DNA from: Pukyongia sp.
GTDB taxonomy: Bacteria; Bacteroidota; Bacteroidia; Flavobacteriales; Flavobacteriaceae
Length of the DNA stretch: 64,000 nt
Direction: 5' to 3'
Assembly (NCBI GenBank): GCA_030148705.1
Contig: JASBSY010000014.1
Coordinates: 248,001-312,000 of the forward strand
Below, piece after piece: positions 1 through 10,023 of this stretch (the stretch's first letter is position 1; every line of letters begins with the position of its first letter). A program made the position numbers and the translations under genes. The notes under the pieces are model-generated. The model searched no databases and was not told where the DNA came from. It worked only from the letters and a program-made list of their open reading frames with translations.

Positions 1-233
1 TTGTTTTCGAGATTGGTGCCGGCTGCCATTTCAGCTTTTCTTAGCGCGACAATTGCCAATTCATAATTCTCGATCCCCTTCTGTTTTAATGCTTCAAAAA
101 AATTATCCTGGAAGGCATCGGTTACCTCCCCCAGATCATCCGTGGGGGGATCGTCTTCCTGAGAAATGACCCATGCGGGGAACAGGAATATTCCCAATGC
201 AGCTATTAAGAGAGATATGCGAAATTGTTTCAT
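1..233 (-). CDS. TPR-type secreted protein, N-terminal fragment (truncated by window edge)
   Basis: Reverse-strand reading gives MKQFRISLLIAALGIFLFPAWVISQEDDPPTDDLGEVTDAFQDNFFEALKQKGIENYELAIVALRKAEMAAGTNLEN: a signal peptide plus TPR-like start. Its ATG overlaps the upstream gene's TGA (ATGA). Not in the ORF track because it runs off the edge. Confidence 0.7.
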   Translation of the reverse strand, partial: MKQFRISLLIAALGIFLFPAWVISQEDDPPTDDLGEVTDAFQDNFFEALKQKGIENYELAIVALRKAEMAAGTNLEN

Positions 234-1246
234 ATTAACTCGGAGTAATCTCCTATGCTTACCGTAGAAAAGTTGCCGTTGAAGGTGGCGAAATTGCCTA
301 TCATAGCCTTATCTAAAGTAGCGTTTTTAATTGTGGCCTCAGTCTGAATTATACTATTCTTAACGCTACTATCCTCAATTATTGTGCCTTGCCCGATCGA
401 CACATAGGGACCAATGGTACTATTGATAAGTTGAACCCCCTCGGCGATAAAACAGGGCGGGATGATTTCAGAGTTGGTTTTGGTAATCGAATTGGATACA
501 AGATCTTCCCCGGAATCCTCCAGAAAGCCCAACATTTTGGCATTGGTTTCGATGGTTACCGCCTTATTACCACAGTCCATCCATTCGTCGACCGTTCCTG
601 TTTTAAAGATCTTTCCCTTAGACATCATCCTGAGGATACCGTCGTTGATCTGGTATTCACCCCCGTTGATAATTTCATTGTCGAGCACATGTTCCAGCTC
701 TTGCTTCAGAACGGAAACATCCTTGAAATAGTAAATTCCTATAACCGCTTCATCACTCACATAGTCTTTCGGTTTTTCAACCAGGGCAACAATCTCATTT
801 CGGTCATTTAATTGAACCACTCCATAGGCTTCAGGATTGGCTACCTTCTTGGTCCAGATAACTGCATCGGCATCTTTGTCCAGGTTAAAGTCTGCTCTAA
901 TCAGGGTGTCGGCATAAGCGATGACAGCCGGGCCACTGAGGGAAGGCTCTGCACACATAATGGCATGTCCGGTACCCTTGGGGTCTAATTGTCTGTAGAT
1001 ACTCGCTTTTGCTCCAAGATTCGAAGCGAGTTCTTCCAGGCTTTTAACAACCTCATCGCCGAAGAAGGCGGGGTCGCCGAGGATAAAAGCAATCTCTTCA
1101 ATCTCATCGTCCAGGATGCCAACGATATCGGTAATGAGGCGATGTACTATAGGTTTCCCCGCTACCGGGATAAGCGGTTTAGGAACAGTAAGTGTGTGTG
1201 GTCTTAATCGCGAGCCTCGTCCGGCCATTGGTACAATGATCTTCAT
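230..1246 (-). CDS. Sugar-phosphate nucleotidyltransferase with C-terminal left-handed beta-helix
   Basis: MKIIVPMAGRGSRLRPHTLTVPKPLIPVAGKPI is a nucleotidyltransferase signature, followed by hexapeptide-like repeats at the C-terminus. Start moved 16 aa downstream of the ORF-track start. Confidence 0.88.
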   Translation of the reverse strand: MKIIVPMAGRGSRLRPHTLTVPKPLIPVAGKPIVHRLITDIVGILDDEIEEIAFILGDPAFFGDEVVKSLEELASNLGAKASIYRQLDPKGTGHAIMCAEPSLSGPAVIAYADTLIRADFNLDKDADAVIWTKKVANPEAYGVVQLNDRNEIVALVEKPKDYVSDEAVIGIYYFKDVSVLKQELEHVLDNEIINGGEYQINDGILRMMSKGKIFKTGTVDEWMDCGNKAVTIETNAKMLGFLEDSGEDLVSNSITKTNSEIIPPCFIAEGVQLINSTIGPYVSIGQGTIIEDSSVKNSIIQTEATIKNATLDKAMIGNFATFNGNFSTVSIGDYSELI

Positions 1247-1262
1247 AGATGTAGGTTTTAAT

Positions 1263-1697
1263 TCAATTAACTCCGGTACTGCCAAAGCCGCCACTTCCTC
1301 TTTCGGTTTCAGACAGTTCTTCTACCTCCTCCCATACGGCTCGTTCATGTTTGGCAATCACTAATTGGGCGATCCGTTCGCCATTCTCTATGGTAAAGGG
1401 TTCGTTCGAAAGATTAACCAGGATGACCCCAATCTCACCGCGATAATCTGCATCGATGGTTCCGGGAGCATTTAAGACACTGATGCCTTTTTTAGCGGCA
1501 AGGCCACTTCTTGGGCGAACCTGTGCCTCGTAACCTATGGGCAATTCTATAAATAAACCTGTTTTTACGACCGCCCTTTGGAGGGGCTGTAAGGTTGAAG
1601 GCTCGCTAACATTGGCCCTGAGGTCCATACCGGCAGAAGCTATGGACTCGTAATCGGGTAAAGGATGTTGTGATCTGTTGATTATCTTAATCTTCAT
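1263..1697 (-). CDS. dut: dUTP diphosphatase
   Basis: Motifs [46 protein letters not shown] and [10 protein letters not shown]. Confidence 0.95.
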   Translation of the reverse strand: MKIKIINRSQHPLPDYESIASAGMDLRANVSEPSTLQPLQRAVVKTGLFIELPIGYEAQVRPRSGLAAKKGISVLNAPGTIDADYRGEIGVILVNLSNEPFTIENGERIAQLVIAKHERAVWEEVEELSETERGSGGFGSTGVN

Positions 1698-3154
1698 GAC
1701 TTGGCAATTCGTTTTAATTCGTCTTTTTCAGCAAAAAATACCCAGAACAAAAATACCAATAATAATGCACTCCCTATGATTAAATTTCCTTCGAAAACGT
1801 AGAAGGAAAGTGCCGAAAACACCACTGCCAGCATTAAATATCCACCAATCTTCCTGATGTCGTATGGAATAGCGTAGTTGCGCTGCCCCAGAAAGTAAGA
1901 CAACACCATCATGCTGCCGTAAGCAGCCAGAGTGGCAATGGCCGATCCCTTATAGCTTATCAGAGGAATCAGAAGAAAGTTCAACACCAGGGTGATAACC
2001 GCACCGGCCACTGAAATATAGGCCCCGTACCTGGTCTTATCGGTCACTTTATACCAAACCGAAAAATTGTGATAAATCCCCAGGCAGAGGTTGGCGAGTA
2101 ATATAAAGGGAACCACTACCAGGGCGTCCCAGAATTTCGGATCGGGGATAAGTATCAATTTGAAAATATCGATATAGACTATCACAAACAGTAAAATACA
2201 ACTGCCAAAAATGGTAAAGTACTTGGTGATCTTCGCATAAGTTTGAGGTGCACTGGCATTAGCGGCATGATTAAAAAAGAAAGGTTCTATCCCCAGTCGG
2301 AATGCAGTGGCAAAAAGTGTCATAAACACCCCCAATTTATAACAGGCTGCATACACGCCCACCTCTGTTTCAGCAATATCTTCGGGCAACAGGTATTTCA
2401 ATAGAATTTTATCGAAGGCCTCGTTTATAGAAAAGGCTATTCCCGCAATGAGCACCGGCATGGCATAACGCATCATACCTTTCCAAATAAGCCTGTTGAA
2501 TTTAAAGCCAATACGAACATATCTCGGTAAAAGAATAAGCAAGGTGACTGCGCTGGCTATAAGGTTTGCTATAAAGACATAGGCCACCTTGTTTTCAGTA
2601 AGGTTGATAGTATCCCAGAAGGAGCCGGGTGCAGAAGCGGCCAATTTAGGCAGCCACAGGAAAAAGAAGAGGTTAAGCCCTAAATTAACCAATACATTAA
2701 AGATCTTAATAACAGCGTATTTCATTGGCTGTTCATTGGCCCTGAACCAAACGAACGGTAACACACAAAGCGCGTCCAACGCCAGGATAAGCAGTCCGTA
2801 GGTGATGAATTCGCTTCTGAAGTCCAGAAACTCGGCTATGGAATCATTAAACAGAAGTGTAATTCCGAGAAAAATGAAGGTTGTAACGGTAAGGGACGTA
2901 AGTGCTGTAGACTGCACTTCGGACTTTTGCTCTGCATGCTTATTGATAAATCTGAAGAAAGCCGTTTCCATTCCATAGGAAAGCAGCACATTGCCAAGAA
3001 TAAGAAACGCCATTAAGGTAGCATAAATCCCGTATTGTTCTCTCCCAAGTACCGAAACATATAAGGGTACCAGTACGATGCCAAGAGCTCTGGGCAATAC
3101 GGTAGCCAGTCCGTAGATTAGGGTTTGTTTAAAAAGATTCCTGAAAACACTCAT
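1694..3154 (-). CDS. Polysaccharide flippase / oligosaccharide transporter, multi-TM
   Basis: 486 aa, multi-TM. N-terminal [41 protein letters not shown] is typical of Wzx/MVF-like flippases. Confidence 0.85.
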   Translation of the reverse strand: MSVFRNLFKQTLIYGLATVLPRALGIVLVPLYVSVLGREQYGIYATLMAFLILGNVLLSYGMETAFFRFINKHAEQKSEVQSTALTSLTVTTFIFLGITLLFNDSIAEFLDFRSEFITYGLLILALDALCVLPFVWFRANEQPMKYAVIKIFNVLVNLGLNLFFFLWLPKLAASAPGSFWDTINLTENKVAYVFIANLIASAVTLLILLPRYVRIGFKFNRLIWKGMMRYAMPVLIAGIAFSINEAFDKILLKYLLPEDIAETEVGVYAACYKLGVFMTLFATAFRLGIEPFFFNHAANASAPQTYAKITKYFTIFGSCILLFVIVYIDIFKLILIPDPKFWDALVVVPFILLANLCLGIYHNFSVWYKVTDKTRYGAYISVAGAVITLVLNFLLIPLISYKGSAIATLAAYGSMMVLSYFLGQRNYAIPYDIRKIGGYLMLAVVFSALSFYVFEGNLIIGSALLLVFLFWVFFAEKDELKRIAKS

Positions 3155-3220
3155 TGACGGGCGGGGTCTAAACTCCTTACAAGATTACGAAAATACCAAC
3201 GAAAGTATGGCTTCTACCCA

Positions 3221-3739
3221 TTAATTCTCGCCCTTGGGTGCCGTAGAGGGATAGGCCAGCATTTCTTCCTTGCGCAGGTTTACAACTTTGGTATAACGCA
3301 TAGTGTCGTCCTGTAAGTAGCCGATGACGGCTTCATCCGGTTTCAGCTGAAATGGAAATTCGGCGGGGGGTGTATTCCCGGCCTCCTTTAGAGGGTCGAT
3401 ATCCATGATCACGTCCGGCTTGTCGCTGTTTTTGAAATAGCCCACATACTGTTGTCTGTACTGAGGAGATGGTTGCACCTGCACCACCTTGTACCGGAAA
3501 TAGAATTCCTCGATCACCACGTCTTCGGTAAACGATTCGAAAGTGACATGAAGATTGATCCCGGAGCCTCCTTCCTTAACGCCTGCCACCCAGTTTTGAT
3601 AAAAGGCGTCTGAAACTTTAAACGGTGGGTGCTTGACCAATTTGTAATTACCTTCAGAAGATTTTCCGCCACCACAGGATACCAACAATAATGATATGAG
3701 CAAAAACACGCAACTGGAACTATAATTTGTAGGTTTCAC
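3221..3739 (-). CDS. Putative lipoprotein, hypothetical
   Basis: 172 aa; N-terminal LLISLLLVSCGGG lipobox. Confidence 0.7.
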   Translation of the reverse strand: MKPTNYSSSCVFLLISLLLVSCGGGKSSEGNYKLVKHPPFKVSDAFYQNWVAGVKEGGSGINLHVTFESFTEDVVIEEFYFRYKVVQVQPSPQYRQQYVGYFKNSDKPDVIMDIDPLKEAGNTPPAEFPFQLKPDEAVIGYLQDDTMRYTKVVNLRKEEMLAYPSTAPKGEN

Positions 3740-3776
3740 GTTTCAGAAATTACAAAAGTACTGCCATAAAGGTACT

Positions 3777-3806
3777 AAAAAAGCCTTCCAGAAATCTGAA
3801 AGGCTT
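3777..3806 (-). terminator. Rho-independent terminator downstream of atpG
   Basis: On the - strand, AAGCCTTTCAGA/TCTGGAAGGCTT pairs (one G-U) and is followed by TTTT. Confidence 0.85.
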
Positions 3807-3830
3807 ATTGAATATGTTATTTAGGAGTCC

Positions 3831-4703
3831 TTATCCGGCCAATGCCTCTGCTCCACCAACAATCTCCAGGATCTCACCGGTAATGGCGGCCTGACGAGCC
3901 TTGTTATACTGAAGCTTGAGCTCGTCGCGCAATTCGGTTGCATTATCCGTAGCCTTGTGCATGGCGGTCATACGAGCCCCGTGCTCACTGGCAACACTGT
4001 CGCGAATCGCCTTGAATAATTGTGTCTTAAGGCTCTTCGGAATTAGCTCCTCTACGATCTTTGCTTTGTTCGGTTCGAAGATATAATCTACAGCTCCTTT
4101 AGCGGTTTGCGTATCGTCCGACTTAGGCGGAAGAATAGGCAAATATTGTTCATTAATGATAAGCTGGGTAGCTGCATTCTTGAACTTGTTGTAAATGAGT
4201 ACTACTTTGTCGTAGTGACCCTTAGCGTACTGCTCCATCAGGAAGTCTGCTATCTCCGATACATTTTCGAAAGTAAGATCGTCGAAAATTGCATTGTTAT
4301 TCTGCAGCACTTTGGCCGATTTTCGGAGAATATCATTTCCTTTTTTACCGATGGTTACAAAATCTACCTGTTTTCCTACAAAATCTTCAGAAAGGGTGCG
4401 TCTTGCCTCCTTGATGATATTACTGTTGAACGCTCCTGCCAGACCTCGATTGGAGGTAATGGTCACGACCAATACCTTCTTTACTTCTCTCTGGTCTGCA
4501 AACTTGCTTCCACTGTCATCATCCAGGGTCGCACTGAGGTTTTGGAGTAGTTCAGTAAGCTTATCGGCATACGGGCGCATTGCTGTAATAGCGTCCTGGG
4601 CTTTCTTCAACTTGGCAGCAGACACCATTTTCATGGCGCTGGTTATCTGCATGGTTGAACTCACCGAGGAGATTCTGTTCCGTATTTCTTTAAGATTAGC
4701 CAT
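3831..4703 (-). CDS. atpG: ATP synthase F1 subunit gamma
   Basis: MANLKEIRNRISSVSSTMQITSAMKMVSAAKLKKAQ and C-terminal YNKARQAAITGEILEIVGGAEAL. Confidence 0.97.
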   Translation of the reverse strand: MANLKEIRNRISSVSSTMQITSAMKMVSAAKLKKAQDAITAMRPYADKLTELLQNLSATLDDDSGSKFADQREVKKVLVVTITSNRGLAGAFNSNIIKEARRTLSEDFVGKQVDFVTIGKKGNDILRKSAKVLQNNNAIFDDLTFENVSEIADFLMEQYAKGHYDKVVLIYNKFKNAATQLIINEQYLPILPPKSDDTQTAKGAVDYIFEPNKAKIVEELIPKSLKTQLFKAIRDSVASEHGARMTAMHKATDNATELRDELKLQYNKARQAAITGEILEIVGGAEALAG

Positions 4704-4730
4704 CTTTTAGGTTATAGTTCTAAAATTAGA

Positions 4731-6308
4731 TTATTTGTATTTGGCCGAAAGGTCCTTGGCAACCGTGGTAAGCACATCGATCACTTCGTCGGTTAGTTTC
4801 CCGGCTTTTAGCGTGTCGAGCGTATCACGATGCTTGGCATTCAGCAATTCAAGATAATCACGTTCAAATTCTTTTACTTTTTCAACAGGAACCGATCGCA
4901 ACAGGTTTTTAGACCCTGCGTAAATGATCGCAATCTGGTCTTCAACCGTGTATGGGTCATTCTGAGCTTGTTTCAGAATTTCCACGTTTCGCTTACCTTT
5001 TTCGATCACGTTCATTGTCGCTGCATCAAGGTCACTACCAAACTTGGCAAAGGCTTCCAATTCACGGAACTGTGCCTGGTCAAGTTTCAATGTACCTGCT
5101 ACTTTCTTCATCGACTTGATCTGGGCGTTACCCCCTACTCGTGATACAGAGATTCCTACGTTAATTGCGGGTCGTACCCCCGAGTTAAACAGGTCCGATT
5201 CGAGGAAGATCTGTCCGTCGGTAATGGAAATTACGTTTGTTGGAATATACGCCGATACGTCACCTGCCTGTGTTTCAATAATAGGCAGTGCAGTTAGCGA
5301 TCCGCCACCTTTAACCATTGGTTTTAGGACCTCCGGCAGGTCGTTCATGTTCTTTGCAATAGCGTCGTCGTTGATGATCTTAGCCGAACGCTCAAGCAAT
5401 CTTGAGTGAAGGTAAAATACATCCCCGGGATATGCTTCCCGTCCCGGTGGACGACGAAGTAATAATGATACCTCACGATATGCAACCGCCTGTTTTGAAA
5501 GGTCATCGTAAATGATCAAAGCAGGACGACCTGTGTCGCGGAAATACTCTCCGATAGATGCTCCTGCCATTGGGGCATACACCTGCATCGGGGCAGGGTC
5601 GGAGGCATTAGCGGCAACGATAGTTGTATAAGCAAGCGCACCTTTGTCTTCCAGTACCTTTGCAATGTTAGCAACGGTAGAAGCCTTTTGGCCTATTGCA
5701 ACATAGATACAATAAACCGGCTCCCCGGCATCGTAAAATTCTTTCTGATTCAGGATGGTATCGATACAAACGGTAGTCTTACCTGTTTGACGGTCACCAA
5801 TAACCAATTCACGCTGTCCACGTCCAACAGGAATCATGGCGTCAATTGATTTAATACCTGTTTGTAATGGCTCACTAACCGGCTGACGGTAGATTACACC
5901 CGGAGCTTTACGTTCCAGCGGCATTTCGTAGGTTTCACCGGTAATTGGGCCTTTCCCGTCTATAGGCTGCCCAAGGGTATTCACCACACGGCCTACGATT
6001 CCCTCACCCACATTGATGGATGCAATTCGCTGAGTACGCTTCACCACAGCACCTTCTTTAATTTCTTTTGAAGGCCCTAATAATACAACCCCAACGTTAT
6101 CTTCTTCAAGGTTAAGAACGATCCCTTCCAGGCCGTTCTCGAATTCAACCAATTCCCCGTACTGAACGTTGGAAAGACCATAGATACGTGCAATACCATC
6201 TCCTACTGTTAGTACCGATCCTACTTCATCCAAAGAAGCGGATGCTTCAAATCCTGAAAGTTGTTTCTTTAAGATTGCTGAAACTTCAGCTGGTTTTACT
6301 TCTGCCAT
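4731..6308 (-). CDS. atpA: ATP synthase F1 subunit alpha
   Basis: [15 protein letters not shown], full-length 525 aa alpha subunit. Confidence 0.98.
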   Translation of the reverse strand: MAEVKPAEVSAILKKQLSGFEASASLDEVGSVLTVGDGIARIYGLSNVQYGELVEFENGLEGIVLNLEEDNVGVVLLGPSKEIKEGAVVKRTQRIASINVGEGIVGRVVNTLGQPIDGKGPITGETYEMPLERKAPGVIYRQPVSEPLQTGIKSIDAMIPVGRGQRELVIGDRQTGKTTVCIDTILNQKEFYDAGEPVYCIYVAIGQKASTVANIAKVLEDKGALAYTTIVAANASDPAPMQVYAPMAGASIGEYFRDTGRPALIIYDDLSKQAVAYREVSLLLRRPPGREAYPGDVFYLHSRLLERSAKIINDDAIAKNMNDLPEVLKPMVKGGGSLTALPIIETQAGDVSAYIPTNVISITDGQIFLESDLFNSGVRPAINVGISVSRVGGNAQIKSMKKVAGTLKLDQAQFRELEAFAKFGSDLDAATMNVIEKGKRNVEILKQAQNDPYTVEDQIAIIYAGSKNLLRSVPVEKVKEFERDYLELLNAKHRDTLDTLKAGKLTDEVIDVLTTVAKDLSAKYK

Positions 6309-6347
6309 TTTAGTATAGATTTAAATCAGATCCCAATAAGTTGGTTT

Positions 6348-6884
6348 CTAATTAACTGTAAATTCTCTTTTTAGTTTACTCAAATTATTCGCGATACTCG
6401 CGTTGTACTGCAGGTCCCCTACTCTCAGGATGAACCCGCCAATAATGGAAGCATCGATTGTGTTATTAAGCGTTACATTCGCGCTTCCCGTGATCTGTTT
6501 TACCTTCGACAACACCTGCTCCTCCAGTTCTTTTGAAAGAGGAACGGCCGTTGTTACATTAGCAACTTTAACACCTTTGGCGTCATTGTAAAGGTTTACG
6601 TAGCTTTCAGCCACATCTCCAAGGGCATCTATTCTTTTATTTTCAATAAGCACATCAATAAGGTTTCTTGTGCTTTTCGATTGTTCACTGAAAATACTGT
6701 GTAGCGCTTCCTTTTTATCGGAAAGCTTTATAACAGGACTCTTTAAAACAGATCGCAGCTCCTTGCTGGAATTGATGGTTGAAGCTACAGATTGCATGTC
6801 GCCAAAAACGACTTCCGCGAGATTGTCCTCGGTAGCTTGTTGCAACACTGCCTTTGCGTATCGATTTGCCGATTTGCTTCCCAT
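6348..6884 (-). CDS. atpH: ATP synthase F1 subunit delta
   Basis: RYAKAVLQQA...LSDKKEALHSIF...DASIIGGFILRVGDLQYNASI, and position in the operon. Confidence 0.95.
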   Translation of the reverse strand: MGSKSANRYAKAVLQQATEDNLAEVVFGDMQSVASTINSSKELRSVLKSPVIKLSDKKEALHSIFSEQSKSTRNLIDVLIENKRIDALGDVAESYVNLYNDAKGVKVANVTTAVPLSKELEEQVLSKVKQITGSANVTLNNTIDASIIGGFILRVGDLQYNASIANNLSKLKREFTVN

Positions 6885-6889
6885 GTTTC

Positions 6890-7384
6890 TTAGTTTAAAG
6901 TAGCGTCATCCAGCATATTCTCTACGAGCTTCAGCTGCCTGTCCTTATCGGAAAGTTCCTGCCTAACCACTTTTTCGGCGATTTCAACAGAGAGAGATGC
7001 TACCTGATTCTTTAGTTCGGCTATAGCCGATTTCTTTTCATTTTCGATGGCTGCCTGCGCATTTTCAATCATCTTGTCGGCCTGAATCTTTGCCTCATCC
7101 TTTGCGTCAGCGATCATTTTCGCCTTGATTTCCCTTGCTTCCTTCATCATGGCTTCACGCTCTACGCGGGCTTCCTTGAGAATACGCTCATTGTCTGCCG
7201 TTAGATTTTCCATTTCCCTTTTGGCAGCTTCGGCCGAAGCCAGTGCAGCTCTAATCGATTGCTCTCTGTCGTTTACAGTCCCTACGATAGGTTTCCACGC
7301 AAACTTCTTCAATACAAAAAAGAGGATCGCGAACGAGATAAACGTCCAGAAGATCAATCCAAAATCAGGAGTTACTAAATCCAT
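6890..7384 (-). CDS. atpF: ATP synthase F0 subunit b
   Basis: PDFGLIFWTFISFAILFFVLKKFAWKPI followed by a long charged helix. Confidence 0.96.
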   Translation of the reverse strand: MDLVTPDFGLIFWTFISFAILFFVLKKFAWKPIVGTVNDREQSIRAALASAEAAKREMENLTADNERILKEARVEREAMMKEAREIKAKMIADAKDEAKIQADKMIENAQAAIENEKKSAIAELKNQVASLSVEIAEKVVRQELSDKDRQLKLVENMLDDATLN

Positions 7385-7421
7385 TTTCTTCTATGTTTTA
7401 AATCTTTAAGTAATTAATTTG

Positions 7422-7459
7422 AAAAAGGCGGTGCAACCAACCGTTGCACCGGGCCTTTT

Positions 7460-7460
<1 letters not shown>
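7422..7460 (-). terminator. Terminator-like hairpin between atpE and atpF
   Basis: + strand AAAAAGGC-GGTGCAAC...GTTGCACC-gg-GCCTTTTT: a long stem with a 2-nt bulge. The - strand transcript ends the stem with ...GCCTTTTT. It abuts the atpE stop codon. Confidence 0.75.
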
Positions 7461-7711
<251 letters not shown>

Positions 7712-7723
7712 TTAAAGATTAAA

Positions 7724-8848
7724 TTAATGTTCGTGTTCGTGTTCGTGCTCTTCCATGGCTGCACCTATATATAAGGCAGACAGCATGGTGAAAATATAAG
7801 CCTGAATGGCTACAACCAATACTTCAATTAAACTGATAAATACCGAGAAAAATACCGAAGCGGGCGACACCCACACGGATTTGGCGATAAAAATCAGGGA
7901 AATAAGGCTGAGTACTATAATGTGTCCCGCCGTGATGTTTGCGAACAAACGAATCATAAGCGAGATTGGTTTAATGAATATCCCCAGGAATTCGATAGGA
8001 GCTAAAAATATCTTCATTGGCACAGGCACCCCCGGCATCCAGAAAATATGCTTCCAGTAATCTTTGTTTCCTACCAGGGTAGTAATCACAAAAGTGATTA
8101 GCGCCAATACGAATGTGAACGCGATGTTACCACTCAGGTTAGCGCTGAAGGGAAAGAAGGGGATAAGCCCCATAATGTTGTTGATCCAGATAAAGAAGAA
8201 CAACGTAAGCAGGAAGGGCATAAACCTCTTGTAATGCTTCTCTCCTATATTAGGTATGGCTACATCGTCCCGGATAAATAATACCAGGGGTTCAGTAAAT
8301 TTCGCTATTCCCCTTGGAACTCCTGAAGCGTCATACTTACGTGCCGAAAGACCAAAAATTAGTAATAGCAGTAAGATTGAAAGGAACATCGAAAACACCA
8401 ATTTGGTGATTGAAAAATCTAAGGGCTGAGCGTTTACAGGGTGAGCTTCTGCATCTAAATTCACAAAGGAACCATCCGAATTTGGTGTATCAGAAGCGTA
8501 GTAAATCTCTTCGTGATATTTTACGAATTTTTGGCCGCCTTTTTCCACAACCACAGATCCCGAATCGTCGTGGTGGAATTCGCTGGACATAAACGTAACC
8601 AAGCCATTGTCCGTCCATAAAATAACAGGTAGCGGAAAAGAAACCGCATGGCCGTTCCAGTCTAAAATATGAAAATCATGCGCGTCCTTTACGTGGTGCA
8701 TGATCATATCTGTTACGTTGAACTCCTCTTCCTCTCCTTCGGATTTAGTTTCTGAATCGGCAGAAATTGCTAAAACCGGAGACGCTGATAGAATAAAAAA
8801 CAGCCCGAAAATCAGGCTCTTAATGACGTTAAAATTCGTTGTTTTCAA
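7724..8848 (-). CDS. atpB: ATP synthase F0 subunit a, with signal peptide/periplasmic N-terminal extension
   Basis: C-terminal a-subunit motifs (GLIPF, MIRLFANITAGHI, EVLVVAIQAYIFTMLSALYIGAA) and an N-terminal extension with signal peptide. Confidence 0.96.
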   Translation of the reverse strand: MKTTNFNVIKSLIFGLFFILSASPVLAISADSETKSEGEEEEFNVTDMIMHHVKDAHDFHILDWNGHAVSFPLPVILWTDNGLVTFMSSEFHHDDSGSVVVEKGGQKFVKYHEEIYYASDTPNSDGSFVNLDAEAHPVNAQPLDFSITKLVFSMFLSILLLLLIFGLSARKYDASGVPRGIAKFTEPLVLFIRDDVAIPNIGEKHYKRFMPFLLTLFFFIWINNIMGLIPFFPFSANLSGNIAFTFVLALITFVITTLVGNKDYWKHIFWMPGVPVPMKIFLAPIEFLGIFIKPISLMIRLFANITAGHIIVLSLISLIFIAKSVWVSPASVFFSVFISLIEVLVVAIQAYIFTMLSALYIGAAMEEHEHEHEH

Positions 8849-8917
8849 TGTAGTGCTTTTGCAGTTCTGAAATTCGGTGCAAATGTACTAATAGTAAATG
8901 AATTGACAAATTAAAAA

Positions 8918-9313
8918 CTATTTTGTTTCCTGCTTCTTGAAAAAATTATTCAGCTGGAATATTTCGAAGCCGAGAAACAAAAAATACGGGATAAAAAAGT
9001 TGATAACATCGGGAATGGGGTGTTCCGATTTGCCTGCAAATAAGGGTAGTAAAAACACGATTGCAAGCGCCATTTTGGAAATGGTAAGTACGAGAAAAAG
9101 ATTGTACGTTTTTGTACTGCCGCGGGAAACCTGGTAGTTGATTATAAAAAATACGACTAACACCAATCCGGCATTAAAAAGATAGATGCTCCACAGCGGA
9201 AAATAGACCTGAAGGTCTGCAAAAAAAGTTTCAAAAACATAATAGTGCACCCCCAAAACCAAGGCGGTGAATCCCAGCCATTTTATCAGGAATGTACTCA
9301 TTTGTTTATTCAT
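8918..9313 (-). CDS. Small membrane protein in the ATP synthase operon (DUF6168-like)
   Basis: 131 aa, about 4 predicted TM segments, between atpZ and atpB. Family name from memory. Confidence 0.65.
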   Translation of the reverse strand: MNKQMSTFLIKWLGFTALVLGVHYYVFETFFADLQVYFPLWSIYLFNAGLVLVVFFIINYQVSRGSTKTYNLFLVLTISKMALAIVFLLPLFAGKSEHPIPDVINFFIPYFLFLGFEIFQLNNFFKKQETK

Positions 9314-9566
9314 CGTCTTTCTCTTGTTTCTTTGAAAAATCTGTTACCTGTCTTACCACGAAATACATAGATATTCCCACTGCAACCAGACTTAAAATAA
9401 TTGTGAATGCCGAATACTGGTTTGGGAACAATTCATCGAGCTTTATTCCGCCGAAAGTTCCCAGCAGAATGATCGCTATCATTTGAAAGGCGATCCCCGA
9501 AAAGCGGGCATAATTATTTAGTCTGTTGTTCCGCTTTGGGTTTTTGGAGTCTTTGTGTTCGGTCAA
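9306..9566 (-). CDS. atpZ: AtpZ/AtpI family protein
   Basis: 86 aa, two TM segments: YARFSGIAFQMIAIILLGTFGGIKLDELFP... Confidence 0.85.
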   Translation of the reverse strand: MTEHKDSKNPKRNNRLNNYARFSGIAFQMIAIILLGTFGGIKLDELFPNQYSAFTIILSLVAVGISMYFVVRQVTDFSKKQEKDDE

Positions 9567-9993
9567 AGAGATGATTTTGAGATGGGTTCGAATCTGAGGA
9601 CTTTTCCTCTAAATCTTTTTTAGGAGTGTTTTTTTCCGAGCCCTTCATAACACAAGATGCATTGAAAGTAGCCCCCGGTTCCACTGCCAGTTTCCCAACC
9701 ACCACATCACCGGTGATGTGTGCGGTCGACTTAAGCGTAAGGGTTCCGCTTACATCCAGTTTTCCTGAAAAGGTGCCCTCGATATCCGCGTTCTCGCATT
9801 GGAGGGTTCCCGTTATCACACCGGTTTGCCCCAGTACTACTTTGGAAGGGGTTTTAACGTTGCCGTCGATCTCTCCATCGATTCTGAAAAATCCTTTGGA
9901 CTCTACATCTCCGTTAAGTTTTGTGCCTTCGTTTATTCTGTTTTGGCTTGCTGCTGGTTCCATACTCTTTCGGTCTTTTTTATCTGAAAACAT
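9514..9993 (-). CDS. Bactofilin (polymer-forming cytoskeletal protein)
   Basis: NRINEGTKLNGDVESKGFFRIDGEIDGNVKTPSKVVLGQTGVITGTLQCENADIEGTFSGKLDVSGTLTL beta-helix repeats. Confidence 0.92.
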   Translation of the reverse strand: MFSDKKDRKSMEPAASQNRINEGTKLNGDVESKGFFRIDGEIDGNVKTPSKVVLGQTGVITGTLQCENADIEGTFSGKLDVSGTLTLKSTAHITGDVVVGKLAVEPGATFNASCVMKGSEKNTPKKDLEEKSSDSNPSQNHLFDRTQRLQKPKAEQQTK

Positions 9994-10023
9994 ATCTGAT
10001 TAAATTGTGGGGATTGCTGTTTT

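Noticed and set aside
4107-4710. Two + strand ORFs (147 and 138 aa)
   Set aside because: Antisense to atpG, which is unambiguous.
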